Below, one piece after another: positions 1 through 8,966 of a stretch of 64,000 nt of DNA. Below the pieces are notes generated by a model. It was not told the origin of the DNA. It saw only the letters and a list, made by a program, of their open reading frames with translations, and searched no databases. A program made the translations under genes and the position numbers. The stretch is from Allobosea sp. (GTDB lineage: Bacteria > Pseudomonadota > Alphaproteobacteria > Rhizobiales > Beijerinckiaceae): contig NZ_JAFKFX010000033.1 of the NCBI RefSeq assembly GCF_017308075.1, forward strand, positions 62,001-126,000, in the 5' to 3' direction. The stretch's first letter is position 1. Every line of letters begins with the position of its first letter.

Positions 1-763
1 TATAGGTGCTCATCGTCATGACATGGGCACCCTCGGCCAGCGGCTGCTGCCAGGCATGGCCGGCGATCATGCCGGAGAGATGGGCCGCATCGAACAGCAC
101 GATGGCGCCGATCTCGTCGGCGATGGCGCGGATTTCGCGGATCGGATGCTGGAACAGGTTGAGACTGCCGCCGATGCTGATCAGCTTCGGCCTCAGCCGC
201 AGCGCGTCGGCACGCAGCTTATCGAGGTCCACCGTGTAGTTCTGCGCATCGACCGGCGCCGGATGGGTGGTGATGCCGTAGAGCCCGGCCGCGCCGGCGC
301 CGTGATGGGTGACGTGGCCGCCGATCGAAGGCGGCGGCGCGATGATGCAGTCGCCCACCTTCGCCGCGGCCATGAAGACATAGAGATTGGCGATCGCGCC
401 GGATGGCACCCTGATCTCGGCATGGCCCGCGCCGAAGACCTCTGCCGCCAACTCGGCGGTGACGATCTCGATCTGCTCGATCGCCTCCAGCCCCATCTCG
501 TATTTTTCGCCGGGATAGCCGAGTGAGGGCCGCGCACCCATGCCCTGGCCGAGCACGGCTTCGGCACGCGGGTTCATCACATTGGTCGCCGGGTTGAGGT
601 TGACGCAGTCGCGTTCATGGATCGCCCGGTTCTCGGCGATGAGCCCGGCGAGCCGCGCCTCCGTCGCCGCCCGGTCCTGCCCGGCGACTTCCCCCGCGAC
701 ACGCAGGACATAATCCTCGCTCGCCGCCGGCACCCAGCCCCGCCTCGCCAGTTTCACGCTCAT
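1..763 (-). CDS. Serine hydroxymethyltransferase-like PLP enzyme (3' end outside window)
   Basis: The reverse-strand frame opens at ATG 763 and runs off the left edge without a stop, giving about 254 N-terminal residues. The translation reads like the PLP-dependent SHMT fold: a 'NLNPATN' segment near the N-terminus, 'SLGYPGEKYEMG' near residue 80, a 'PSGAIANLYV' turn, an 'HHGAGAAGLYGI' loop and 'FDAAHLSGMIAG' close to the cut. The family converts serine plus tetrahydrofolate to glycine plus methylene-tetrahydrofolate; some divergent members act on alpha-methylserine or cleave beta-hydroxy amino acids as aldolases. The PLP lysine lies beyond the window. It is divergent from a GcvA-type LysR gene, so it is probably a regulated paralogue rather than the housekeeping glyA. 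The family is clear; the exact substrate is inferred. Confidence 0.8.
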   Translation of the reverse strand, partial: MSVKLARRGWVPAASEDYVLRVAGEVAGQDRAATEARLAGLIAENRAIHERDCVNLNPATNVMNPRAEAVLGQGMGARPSLGYPGEKYEMGLEAIEQIEIVTAELAAEVFGAGHAEIRVPSGAIANLYVFMAAAKVGDCIIAPPPSIGGHVTHHGAGAAGLYGITTHPAPVDAQNYTVDLDKLRADALRLRPKLISIGGSLNLFQHPIREIRAIADEIGAIVLFDAAHLSGMIAGHAWQQPLAEGAHVMTMSTY

Positions 764-847
764 CCGCCTGCCCTGCCCCAGCCTGTGTTTCGTGCCGCCA
801 TTGGAACGGCTTGGCGCGCCCCGCGCAAACCAGTTATCGTCGCCGCG

Positions 848-868
848 AGGCCTAGAAAATCTAGGCCT
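848..868. promoter_or_regulatory. Perfect inverted repeat, candidate LysR-type operator
   Basis: Two 9-bp arms (aggcctaga / tctaggcct) are separated by AAA. They sit in the 124-bp divergent space between the SHMT-like gene and the LysR gene, 19 bp before the regulator start. LysR-type regulators usually bind dyads with a T-N11-A core in such shared promoter regions and often repress their own gene. The symmetry is seen directly; the operator role is inferred. Confidence 0.5.
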
Positions 869-887
869 GAACCAGCGATCACGATCC

Positions 888-1769
888 ATGCCTGTCGCAC
901 CGCCGCGCCCGCCCATGCCGCCGCTCAACGCGCTGCGCGCCTTCGAGGCGGCAGCGCGGCTCGGCAGCTTCGCTCGCGCCGCCGAGGAACTCGGCGTCAC
1001 GCCCGGCGCCATCGCCCAGCAGGTCCGGCAGCTCGAAGCGTTCCTCGGCTTTCCGCTGTTCCGGCGGCTGGCACAGGGCGTCGCGCTGACGGACGCCGGC
1101 AGTCAGGCGCAGCCGCGCCTCAGCGCGGCCTTCGAGGCGCTCTCGCTCGCGGTGCACGATCTGCGCGCAAGCCATGCCGGCCGGGCGCTCGCCATCGCCG
1201 CCTTGCCCTGCATCGCCCAGCTCTGGCTCTCGCCGCGCCTGCCGGCCTTGCAGCAGGAGTTTCCGGAGTTGCAGATCTCGATCTCGGCGATGGAGGCGCC
1301 GCCGAGCGGGCCGCGCGAGGCCTTCGACCTCGCTCTGTTCTATCTGGCGGAGCCGCCGCCGGGCGCCCTCGCCCTTGCCGAAGACAGCCTGGTCCCGATC
1401 TGCTCGCCGCATCTGGCGCAGCAATTGCGCACACCCGCCGATCTCCGCGGGAAAACCCTGCTGCATGATGCGGTCTGGCGCGGCGACTGGGCGCGCTGGC
1501 TGAGGCATGCCGGCGTAGCCGGCATCGATCCCGGCCGCGGCCCGTCCTATTCACTCTATGCGCTGGCGCTCGATGCCGCGCTCGGCGGCTCCGGCATCCT
1601 CATCGGCCGGACGAGCCTGATCGCATCGCTCTTGGCGCAGAGCCGTCTGGCCACGCCTTTCGACAAGGCGATGCCGAGCGGCGACCGGCTGACGATCCTG
1701 CCAGGGCCGGCCAGCAAGCCACACCCGTTGCGGGCACGGGTCATGGAATGGTTGGCGAACAGCCTCTAG
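888..1769 (+). CDS. LysR-family transcriptional regulator, GcvA type
   Basis: A protein of 293 residues from ATG 888. Residues about 10-70 form the winged helix-turn-helix, with the 'PPLNALRAFEAAARLGSF' opening and 'SFARAAEELGVTPGAIAQQV' recognition segment typical of the GcvA subgroup. The rest is the effector-binding domain. An in-frame ATG at 792 exists, but the 32 residues it would add match nothing and cover the inverted repeat, so 888 is preferred. The gene is divergent from an SHMT-like gene, and the obvious reading is that it controls that gene in response to serine, glycine or a related amino acid. The effector cannot be read from the sequence. Confidence 0.88.
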   Translation: MPVAPPRPPMPPLNALRAFEAAARLGSFARAAEELGVTPGAIAQQVRQLEAFLGFPLFRRLAQGVALTDAGSQAQPRLSAAFEALSLAVHDLRASHAGRALAIAALPCIAQLWLSPRLPALQQEFPELQISISAMEAPPSGPREAFDLALFYLAEPPPGALALAEDSLVPICSPHLAQQLRTPADLRGKTLLHDAVWRGDWARWLRHAGVAGIDPGRGPSYSLYALALDAALGGSGILIGRTSLIASLLAQSRLATPFDKAMPSGDRLTILPGPASKPHPLRARVMEWLANSL

Positions 1770-1776
1770 CGGCGCC

Positions 1777-2625
1777 TCAGATGCCGCCGCCGCAATCGCT
1801 GGTCAGGATCTGGTCCATCGAGCGGGCGGGCTCGGCACAGCCGGCCTCGCCGACCACCTTGGCCGGCACGCCCGCCACCGTGGTGTTGCGCGGCACCGCC
1901 GCAAGCACGACCGAGCCGGCGGCGACGCGGGCGCATTGCCCGACCTCGATATTGCCGAGGATCTTGGCACCGGCACCGATCAGCACGCCCTTGCGGATCT
2001 TCGGATGACGATCGCCGCCCTGCTTGCCGGTGCCGCCGAGCGTGACGTCCTGCAGCATCGAGACATTATCCTCGATCACCGTGGTCTCGCCGACGACGAG
2101 GCCGGTGGCATGATCGAGGAAGACGCCCTTGCCGATCTTCGCGGCCGGGTTGATGTCGGTCTGGAAAACCTCGGAGGAGCGGCTCTGCAGGTAGAGCGCG
2201 AAATCGCGCCGCCCCTGCTTCAGCAGCCAATGCGCCAGGCGATGGGCCTGCAGGGCGTGGAAACCCTTGAAATAGAGCACCGGCTCAAGCAGCCGGTAGC
2301 ACGCGGGATCGCGGTCGAGCACGGCGACGACATCGGCACGGATGCCCTGCCCGATCTCGGGATCGGCGGCGAGCGCCTCCTCGAAGGCCTGGTCGATCAG
2401 CTCGGCCGGCACCGCCGCATGGGCGAGGCGCGCCGAGACACGATGCGAGACCGCTTCCTCGAAGCTGCGCTGGTTCAGCACGGTCGAAAGGATGAAGCTG
2501 GTCATCGCCGGCTCGGCGGCGATCGCCTGCTCGGCCTCGCGGCGCAGCCGCGACCAGACGGGATCGACCCGATCGAGCCCGGTAGCGGGATCACGGGCTT
2601 CGATGTTCGGGCGTCCCGATGGCAT
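1777..2625 (-). CDS. cysE: Serine O-acetyltransferase (first step of cysteine synthesis)
   Basis: A protein of 282 residues. The N-terminal half is the helical SATase domain ('VWSRLRREAEQAIAAEPAM' region). The C-terminal half has the left-handed beta-helix of hexapeptide repeats, including the 'DHATGLVVGETTVIEDNVS' and 'GAKILGNIEVGQCARVAAGS' segments. It transfers acetyl from acetyl-CoA to serine; O-acetylserine then feeds the sulfhydrylase step. The chain ends in isoleucine, as expected for tails that dock into cysteine synthase. ATG 2625 is chosen because GCGGAG lies 7 nt upstream; a GTG at 2670 would add 15 residues without a good ribosome site. It is tail-to-tail with the LysR gene, 7 bp apart. 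Confidence 0.93.
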   Translation of the reverse strand: MPSGRPNIEARDPATGLDRVDPVWSRLRREAEQAIAAEPAMTSFILSTVLNQRSFEEAVSHRVSARLAHAAVPAELIDQAFEEALAADPEIGQGIRADVVAVLDRDPACYRLLEPVLYFKGFHALQAHRLAHWLLKQGRRDFALYLQSRSSEVFQTDINPAAKIGKGVFLDHATGLVVGETTVIEDNVSMLQDVTLGGTGKQGGDRHPKIRKGVLIGAGAKILGNIEVGQCARVAAGSVVLAAVPRNTTVAGVPAKVVGEAGCAEPARSMDQILTSDCGGGI

Positions 2626-2768
2626 GGCGTTCTCCGCTACGGTGCGCTCGATGAGCGATTTTTCCGGCACGACGGCGTCGCGCAGAAGGAGATGGGCCTG
2701 CCTTCTAGCTGAATCAAGCCGTGAAGGACAAGACTCGAAATGCGAACGGCTCCATGCAAGCCATTGAT

Positions 2769-2806
2769 GGAGAATAATATTCTCTCCTAGGAGAAGGTTA
2801 TTCTCC
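2769..2806. promoter_or_regulatory. Cluster of overlapping palindromes between hydrolase gene and cysE
   Basis: Three symmetric elements overlap in 38 bp: outer arms ggagaataa (2769-2777) and ttattctcc (2798-2806); a 7-bp dyad gagaata-a-tattctc (2770-2784); and a 12-bp palindrome tctcctaggaga (2783-2794). The block lies just past the stop of the upstream hydrolase gene and about 144 bp before the cysE start. There is no T-run, so a repressor or activator site for cysE is likelier than an intrinsic terminator. The binding protein is unknown. Confidence 0.45.
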
Positions 2807-2816
2807 GGACCAAAGG

Positions 2817-3587
2817 TCAGGCCCGGCGCGACAGGAACTCCAGCACCGCCTGCTTATGGGTCTTGTCGCCGACCGCCAGATTATGGTCGCGGCCGATGAT
2901 CTCGAAGCTCTCGGCGCCCGGGATCAGCGCCGCGAGCTCCGGCCCGGAACCGGCGACATCGTCCTTGGTTCCGACGCTGACCAGGGTCGGCACCGCGATG
3001 GCACCGGCCTCGGCGACGGTCAGCGTCTGACGGGTGCCGCGGATGCAGGCGGCGAGCGCGCGCAGGTCGCTGCCGGTGTTCTCGGCGAAGGCCCGGAACA
3101 TGCGCTGCATCGGGTCGGTCAGATCGGCGAGCGAGGGCGCCTCCATCGCATCGGCGATGCCGAGCGGCAGGCCGACGCCCTCGACGAGATGGATGCCGAG
3201 TCCGCCGAGCAACAGCGAGCGCAGCCGATCGGGATGCGCCAGCGCCAGATGCGCCGAGATGCGCGCGCCCATCGAATAGCCCATCACATCGGCCCGCTCG
3301 ATGCGCAGATGGTCCATCAGCCGGCGCACATCCTCGGCCATGATGTTCGAGTTGTAGGCAGCGGGATCGTAGAGCTTCTGGCTCTGGCCATGGCCGCGAT
3401 TGTCGAGCAGCACCACCCGGTAGCCGGCATGGGTCAGCGTCTTCGTCCACTGTGTATTGACCCAGTTGACCATGTGGCTGGAGCCGAAGCCGTGCACCAG
3501 CACCACCGGATCGCCCGAGCCGCCTTCGATGGTCGGAGCGAGGTCGAGATAGGTGAGGCTGACGCCGTCGGAATCGAATCGCTGCAT
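2817..3587 (-). CDS. Alpha/beta-fold hydrolase
   Basis: A protein of 256 residues from ATG 3587. It shows the oxyanion loop 'HGFGSS' (about 32-37), 'LDNRGHGQS' (about 62-70), the nucleophile elbow 'GYSMG' (Ser about 105) and a C-terminal catalytic His in 'GRDHN' (about 235). The family hydrolyses esters, lactones or similar bonds; nothing here fixes the substrate. A longer in-frame start at 3743 would run through a dispersed repeat and is rejected. It lies upstream of cysE on the same strand but is separated by 190 bp containing the palindrome cluster, so it is probably a separate unit. No signal peptide is visible; a cytoplasmic enzyme is inferred. Confidence 0.85.
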   Translation of the reverse strand: MQRFDSDGVSLTYLDLAPTIEGGSGDPVVLVHGFGSSHMVNWVNTQWTKTLTHAGYRVVLLDNRGHGQSQKLYDPAAYNSNIMAEDVRRLMDHLRIERADVMGYSMGARISAHLALAHPDRLRSLLLGGLGIHLVEGVGLPLGIADAMEAPSLADLTDPMQRMFRAFAENTGSDLRALAACIRGTRQTLTVAEAGAIAVPTLVSVGTKDDVAGSGPELAALIPGAESFEIIGRDHNLAVGDKTHKQAVLEFLSRRA

Positions 3588-3700
3588 GTCGTCTTCGTCG
3601 CTTCTGCGTGGCTTGGAGATCTCGCCATCTGGTCTGCCACGACCTCGGGACTTTGGGTAGCCACGCCCGCGACTGCCGAGCGCAGGGCGCACGGAAAGAA

Positions 3701-3806
3701 CGCCGTCATTCCGGCCGCAGCGAAGCAGAGCGCCGGAATCCATCGTAGGGCTCAGCGCTCTAAGATGGATTCCGGGACTGCGCTGCGCTTGCCCGGAATG
3801 ACGGCG
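3701..3806. repeat. Dispersed inverted-repeat element, family A, copy 1
   Basis: A 106-bp element with perfect 14-bp terminal inverted repeats (cgccgtcattccgg / ccggaatgacggcg) and an inner pair ggaatccat/atggattcc. The same plan recurs at 22891, 24235 and 36073, always between genes. It is probably a non-autonomous intergenic repeat. Confidence 0.75.
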
Positions 3807-3877
3807 GATAGCTGGTAATAACTGGACCTCGGCGTTCCGGCCTTCCTCCGGCGCTCGCGAATGCCTAGAACGGCACC

Positions 3878-4858
3878 ATGAGCGAGCAAGCCACGGCCTC
3901 GGCCAAGACCTCCGCCCCGGCCCGAGGCCGCATCGAACTGCTCGACCTGGCGCGCGGCATCGCCCTGCTCGCCATGTTCGTCTACCATTTCGCCTATGAT
4001 CTCTCCTTCTTCCGGCTGATCCGCGTCGATGTCGTCTCCGATCCCGGTTGGCGCCTCTTCGCCCGCCTGATCGCCGGTTCCTTCCTCGCGATCGTCGGCT
4101 TCAGCCTGATCCTGGCGACACGGAACGGCCTGAACCGGAAGGCCTATGCGAAACGCTTCGCCATGGTCGCCGGCGCCGCGCTTTTGGTCACGATCGGCAC
4201 CTGGTTCGCGATCCCCGAGAACTTCATCTTCTTCGGCATCCTGCATCATATCGCGCTGGCGAGCCTGCTGGCCCTGCCCTTCCTGCGGCTGCCAGCCCTG
4301 GCTCTGGCGCTGGTCGCGGCGGCCTGGTTCGCCCTGCCCTTCATCCTCGGCGGCGAGGTCTTCGAGAGCGAATGGCTGTCCTGGCTCGGCTTCGGCCCCT
4401 GGCCCTACACTGCCGATTTCGTGCCGCTCTTTCCCTGGTTCGCCTGCGTCCTTGCCGGCATGGCGCTGGGCAAGCTCGCTCTGGCCAGGGCGCCCGAGGG
4501 CGACTGGGCGCTCTGGCGTGCCAGATCGGCCCCGGCTCGCCTCGTCGCGCTCGGCGGCCGCAACAGCCTCATCGTCTACCTCGTGCACCAGCCGCTGTTC
4601 ATCGGCGCGCTGATGCTCTTCATGCAGCTCTCCGGGCCGAAGCTGCCCGACGCCGAGGCCGTCCCCTTCCTCAGCGCCTGCCAGCGCAGCTGCGTCGCGA
4701 CCGGAACGCCCAAGGAGGCCTGCGAGCGCGTCTGCTCCTGCTCGATGGAGGGGCTGAAGCGCGAGGAGCTCTGGAGCCGCGTGCTCGCCGACGCCCTCAC
4801 CCCGGAGCAGACCGAGCGCGCCCGCGAGATCGGCCTCGCCTGCGCCCGGGCCCGCTGA
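3878..4858 (+). CDS. DUF1624 / heparan-alpha-glucosaminide N-acetyltransferase-like membrane protein
   Basis: A protein of 326 residues. After a short polar N-terminus, 'RIELLDLARGIALLAMFVYH' begins a run of about seven hydrophobic segments, the arrangement of the DUF1624 acyltransferase-like family. 'NSLIVYLVHQPLFIGALML' is a typical last-helix signature. Family members are proposed to move acetyl groups across the inner membrane; the bacterial substrate is unknown. The last 60 or so residues are soluble and contain six cysteines ('CQRSC', 'CERVCSC', 'LACARAR'), which I do not associate with the core family. It is transcribed alone, 110 bp before the zinc-finger gene. Confidence 0.82.
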   Translation: MSEQATASAKTSAPARGRIELLDLARGIALLAMFVYHFAYDLSFFRLIRVDVVSDPGWRLFARLIAGSFLAIVGFSLILATRNGLNRKAYAKRFAMVAGAALLVTIGTWFAIPENFIFFGILHHIALASLLALPFLRLPALALALVAAAWFALPFILGGEVFESEWLSWLGFGPWPYTADFVPLFPWFACVLAGMALGKLALARAPEGDWALWRARSAPARLVALGGRNSLIVYLVHQPLFIGALMLFMQLSGPKLPDAEAVPFLSACQRSCVATGTPKEACERVCSCSMEGLKREELWSRVLADALTPEQTERAREIGLACARAR

Positions 4859-4968
4859 CCGGGACAGGACGCCGCAAGCCGCGAACCCGTGATTTCGCCC
4901 CCGCGCACTGGCGCGCCCGCAGGCGAGCGACTATCCTGCGCCGCAAATCGAGACGATAGAGAGCGACC

Positions 4969-5220
4969 ATGGCCGACCACGGCACCCCGCATTTCCACAA
5001 CGACCCCGGCGTCGCCGTCATCCATGTCGGCGCGCGCGAGCTGATGTGCATCGGCGCCAAGCCGCCCTTCGACCATCCGCATGTCTTCCTCGACATGGGC
5101 TCGGATGACGAGATCATCTGCCCCTATTGCTCGACGCTGTTCAAATACGAGCCTTCGCTCGGCGCCGGTCACGGCAAGCCGGCGGAATGCGAGTACCACG
5201 ACGCCCCCAAGGCGGCTTGA
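4969..5220 (+). CDS. Small zinc-finger (CHCC-type) protein
   Basis: A protein of 83 residues. Cys24, His32/His34 and 'CPYC' (residues about 48-51) form the CHCC zinc-binding pattern known from the bacterial relatives of the complex I subunit NDUFS6. The family binds one zinc ion; its role in bacteria is not settled. The gene follows the DUF1624 gene and precedes a flavin monooxygenase by 45 bp on the same strand, and may be cotranscribed with the latter. Length and motif spacing fit the family. Confidence 0.85.
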   Translation: MADHGTPHFHNDPGVAVIHVGARELMCIGAKPPFDHPHVFLDMGSDDEIICPYCSTLFKYEPSLGAGHGKPAECEYHDAPKAA

Positions 5221-5265
5221 GGCGCTTCCCGCCGGGGCACGGCGGGACATAGACGGCTGAAAGCC

Positions 5266-6456
5266 ATGTTTCCGATCCTGATCGCCGGCGCCGGCATTGG
5301 CGGGCTCACTGCGGCCATCGCGCTGGCGCGCCGCGGCATTCCCGTCGCCATCGCCGAAAAGCGCACCAGATTCGCCGAGGCCGGCGCCGGCATCCAGATC
5401 TCGCCCAATGCCGGCCGGGTGCTCGAGGCGCTCGACCTCGGCATCGCCCTGCGCCGGGTCGCCGTCCGGCCCGAAGCGCTGGCGATCAGCCGCTGGCAGG
5501 GCGAGGCGCCATTGCTGCGGATGCCCTATGCGCCGCCGGCGCCGGGCGCGACGCCCTCGCGGGCGCTGAAGCGGGCCGATCTCCACCAGATCCTGCTCGA
5601 TGCCGCCCGCACCCTGCCGAATATCCGCTGGCTGATCGGCCGCGGGCTGCTCGACTGTACCGAGACCGCAGCCGGCCTGACCGTGACGCTCGCCAGCGAA
5701 AGCGGCCAGACCGAGACCATCGAGGCCATGGGCCTGATCGGCGCCGACGGGCTCTGGTCGCGCGCCCGCGAGCTCACGGGCGATGCTCGCCCGCCGCGCT
5801 TCACCGGCTGGGAAGCCTGGCGGACGCTGATTCCCTCGGCCGAAGTGCCCTCCGAATTGCGCCAGCCCACCATTTCCTTGCGTCTCGGCAGCGCCCGCCA
5901 TGCGGTCCACTATCCCGTTTCCGCCGGCAAGGAGATCAATCTCGTCCTGATCCGCGCCGCGCGCGAGGCCCGCCCGGGCTGGTCGCGCGACGGCGACGCT
6001 CGCGACCTGACCGGCATCGCCAGCGGCGCCCCGATCGCGCTGCGCCATCTGATCGAGGCGGCGCCCGCCTGGCAGGTCTGGTCGCTCTATGATCGCGAGC
6101 CGGCGGCGATGGCGAAGGGCCGGATCGCCCTGCTCGGCGACGCCGCGCATCCGGTCCTGCCCTTCCTCGCGCAGGGCGCTGCGCTCGCCATCGAGGATGC
6201 CGCCGTCCTGGCGCATGAACTGGCAAGCGGGCTGCAGGCCGGGGGCACCGCCTCGGTTCCGGCGGCCTTCGCCGCCTATGCCGCCGCGCGTCAGGCCCGT
6301 GCGACGCGCGTCCAGCAGGCGAGCCGCGACAATGCCCGCTCCTATCATCTCGGCCGCCCCTGGAGCTTTGCCCGCGACCTCGTGCTGCGCCGGCTCGGCC
6401 CCGAAGGTCTGCGCCAGCGCTATGCCTGGGTCTATGACTGGCCGCTCCCGGGCTGA
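5266..6456 (+). CDS. FAD-dependent aromatic-ring monooxygenase (salicylate hydroxylase/UbiH-like)
   Basis: A protein of 396 residues. The N-terminal Rossmann fingerprint 'GAGIGGLTAAIALARRG' binds FAD, the 'GADGLWSRARE' DG motif lies near residue 163, and the 'LLGDAAHPVLPFLAQGAA' GD motif near residue 290, in the order of class A flavoprotein hydroxylases. Such enzymes hydroxylate aromatic acids with NAD(P)H and O2. Neighbouring genes do not form a catabolic pathway, so the substrate cannot be assigned. Full family length, no breaks. Confidence 0.88.
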   Translation: MFPILIAGAGIGGLTAAIALARRGIPVAIAEKRTRFAEAGAGIQISPNAGRVLEALDLGIALRRVAVRPEALAISRWQGEAPLLRMPYAPPAPGATPSRALKRADLHQILLDAARTLPNIRWLIGRGLLDCTETAAGLTVTLASESGQTETIEAMGLIGADGLWSRARELTGDARPPRFTGWEAWRTLIPSAEVPSELRQPTISLRLGSARHAVHYPVSAGKEINLVLIRAAREARPGWSRDGDARDLTGIASGAPIALRHLIEAAPAWQVWSLYDREPAAMAKGRIALLGDAAHPVLPFLAQGAALAIEDAAVLAHELASGLQAGGTASVPAAFAAYAAARQARATRVQQASRDNARSYHLGRPWSFARDLVLRRLGPEGLRQRYAWVYDWPLPG

Positions 6457-6529
6457 AAAATCCGGGCGGCACCCTCGTCAACGCCGCATTGGCTTCCTAG
6501 ATTAGCGCCAACTGAACGAACGACGAGCC

Positions 6530-6841
6530 ATGATCCGCATCGACCTGAACAGCCGCCTCAACCAGAGCACGGCCCGGCTGCCGCGCTGGGCGAGCTATCT
6601 TATCATGGCCGGCGCCTTCGCGCTCGGCGTCCTGCTCTTCCTGGTGGCGGCCAGCCTCGCTTTGGTCCTGATCCCGGTGGTGCTGATCGGCGGCGCCGTC
6701 GCCGCCTGGCAGATGCGCCGGCGCATGCGCGCCGCCGGCATCGATCCGCAGAACCCCTTCGGCCAGCCCCAGCAAGGCGCTGCGCAGGGCGAGATCGTCG
6801 ACGCCGAATACCGGGTCATCGAGACGAACGAGCGGCGCTGA
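6530..6841 (+). CDS. Small membrane protein of unknown function
   Basis: A protein of 103 residues. A hydrophobic block at about 22-62 is long enough for two closely spaced transmembrane helices. It is followed by a basic stretch 'RRRMR' and a polar tail ending 'EYRVIETNERR'. I recognise no family. It stands 73 bp after the monooxygenase and is tail-to-tail, 3 bp apart, with the next gene. Codon use matches the neighbours, which supports a real gene. Confidence 0.65.
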   Translation: MIRIDLNSRLNQSTARLPRWASYLIMAGAFALGVLLFLVAASLALVLIPVVLIGGAVAAWQMRRRMRAAGIDPQNPFGQPQQGAAQGEIVDAEYRVIETNERR

Positions 6842-6844
6842 CCA

Positions 6845-7477
<633 letters not shown>

Positions 7478-7549
7478 GGCTCTGGCCTCCGACCCAGCGA
7501 AATGATCATTCCTTCGCCCGGGCACAATTCCCTTGCCGGACAGTTCAGA

Positions 7550-7566
7550 ATTCCAGGAACTGGAAT
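7550..7566. promoter_or_regulatory. Short inverted repeat upstream of the flavoprotein gene
   Basis: Arms attcca and tggaat are separated by 5 bp in the 94-bp space between the chrA stop and the start of the flavoprotein gene. It has the size of an operator half-site pair; no T-run follows, so a terminator is less likely. Function is inferred only from position. Confidence 0.25.
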
Positions 7567-7571
7567 GATCC

Positions 7572-8966
7572 CTATCCGACCAGGCGCAGCGCGATCCCGG
7601 CCAGCGCACAGCCGGCGAGCACCGTCATCATCCCCAGCTTGAAGCGCAGCATGGCCAGCATCGCGCCGGCGGCGAGCAGCGCCGCCCGCCAGTCCAGCGT
7701 CGAGAGCACCGGCAGGTCGGGCGCCAGCGGCCCGAAGCTGACCGGCTTCACCGTGCCGAACAGCACGTGCAGCCCGAACCAGAGCGCGAGATTCATGATC
7801 ACCCCGACCACCGCCGCCGTGATCGCGGTCAGCGAGGCCGAGAGCACCCGGTTGCCGCGCAGCGCCTCGACATAGGGCGCGCCCAGGAAGATCCAGAGGA
7901 AGCAGGGCGCGAAGGTCACCCAGAGCGTCAGCAGGGCGCCGAGGCTGCCGGCGAGAAGCGGATCGAGCCCGCCCGGTACCCGCCAGGCGGCGAGGAAGCC
8001 GACGAATTGCAGCACCAGGATCAGCGGCCCCGGCGTCGTCTCGGCGAGGCCGAGCCCATCGACCATCTCGCCGGCGACGAGCCAGCCATAGCCCTCGACC
8101 GCCGCCTGCGCGACATAGGCCAGCACCGCATAGGCGCCGCCGAAGGTGACGACCGCCATGGCGCTGAAGAAGCTGCCAATCTGCGTGAAGACATTCCCCC
8201 CGCCGGCCAAGAGCAAGAGCAGCGCCACCGGGCCGAGCCAGAGCGGCAGCCAGAGCGCCAGCGTCCGCAAGGCCCGGCGGCTCGAAGGCTTGGCGTGCTC
8301 CAGCTCGCCGCGCTCGAACATCAGGTCGACGACGCCCTTGAACTCGTGCGCGCCGCCCTTGCCGGCATGGCCGCCGGCCTCGAACAGCGCCGGCGCATAG
8401 AGGCTGCCGAGCCAGCCGGTCAGTCCGGCGCAGAGGATCACCAGCGGAAACGGCAGCTTGAACAGGAAGAGCGCGAGGAAGGCCGCGACCGCGATCGCGA
8501 CCATCGCCCGGTTCTTCAGCGCCCGGCGGCTGATCCTGAGTCCGGCCTCGATCACCACGGCGAGAACCGCGGCCTTGACCCCGAAGAACAGGGCATCGAC
8601 CACCGGCACGCTGCGATAGAGCACATAGAGCAGGGAGAGGCCCAGCATCACCAGCGCGCCGGGCAGGATGAAGAGCAGCCCGGCGATCAGCCCGCCCGCC
8701 GTGCGATGCAGCAGCCAGCCGACATAGATGGCAAGCTGCTGCGCCTCCGGTCCGGGCAGCAGCATGCAGTAGTTGAGCGCGTGCAGGAACCGGCGCTCAC
8801 CGATCCAGCGGCGCTCTTCGACCAGTTCCTTGTGCATCAGCGCGATCTGGCCGGCCGGTCCACCGAAGGAGAGCAGCCCGATCTTCAGCCAGACCCGCGT
8901 CGCCTCGCCGAGCGAGGGGATTTCGGCAGCAGCGGCCCTGCTTGCATCATCTGTCACCGTCGTCAT
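7572..8966 (-). CDS. chrA: Chromate transporter, CHR family (long form)
   Basis: A protein of 464 residues with two homologous halves, each opening with a 'FGGPAGQIALMHKE'-like or 'FGGAYAVLAYVAQ' motif, as in two-domain ChrA exporters, and about ten hydrophobic segments. The family exports chromate across the inner membrane by exchange or proton motive force. The start ATG overlaps the stop of the upstream chrB-like gene by 4 bp (ATGA), a sign of translational coupling. Length and motifs are complete. Confidence 0.93.
   Translation of the reverse strand: MTTVTDDASRAAAAEIPSLGEATRVWLKIGLLSFGGPAGQIALMHKELVEERRWIGERRFLHALNYCMLLPGPEAQQLAIYVGWLLHRTAGGLIAGLLFILPGALVMLGLSLLYVLYRSVPVVDALFFGVKAAVLAVVIEAGLRISRRALKNRAMVAIAVAAFLALFLFKLPFPLVILCAGLTGWLGSLYAPALFEAGGHAGKGGAHEFKGVVDLMFERGELEHAKPSSRRALRTLALWLPLWLGPVALLLLLAGGGNVFTQIGSFFSAMAVVTFGGAYAVLAYVAQAAVEGYGWLVAGEMVDGLGLAETTPGPLILVLQFVGFLAAWRVPGGLDPLLAGSLGALLTLWVTFAPCFLWIFLGAPYVEALRGNRVLSASLTAITAAVVGVIMNLALWFGLHVLFGTVKPVSFGPLAPDLPVLSTLDWRAALLAAGAMLAMLRFKLGMMTVLAGCALAGIALRLVG

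Noticed and set aside
2671..2816. Riboswitch ahead of cysE
   Set aside because: The palindromes are short and nested like protein-binding sites; no conserved riboswitch core could be recognised.
4576..6348. A 590-codon minus-strand frame opposite the flavin monooxygenase
   Set aside because: Shadow frame crossing the ends of three plus-strand genes; no recognisable motif and no ribosome site.
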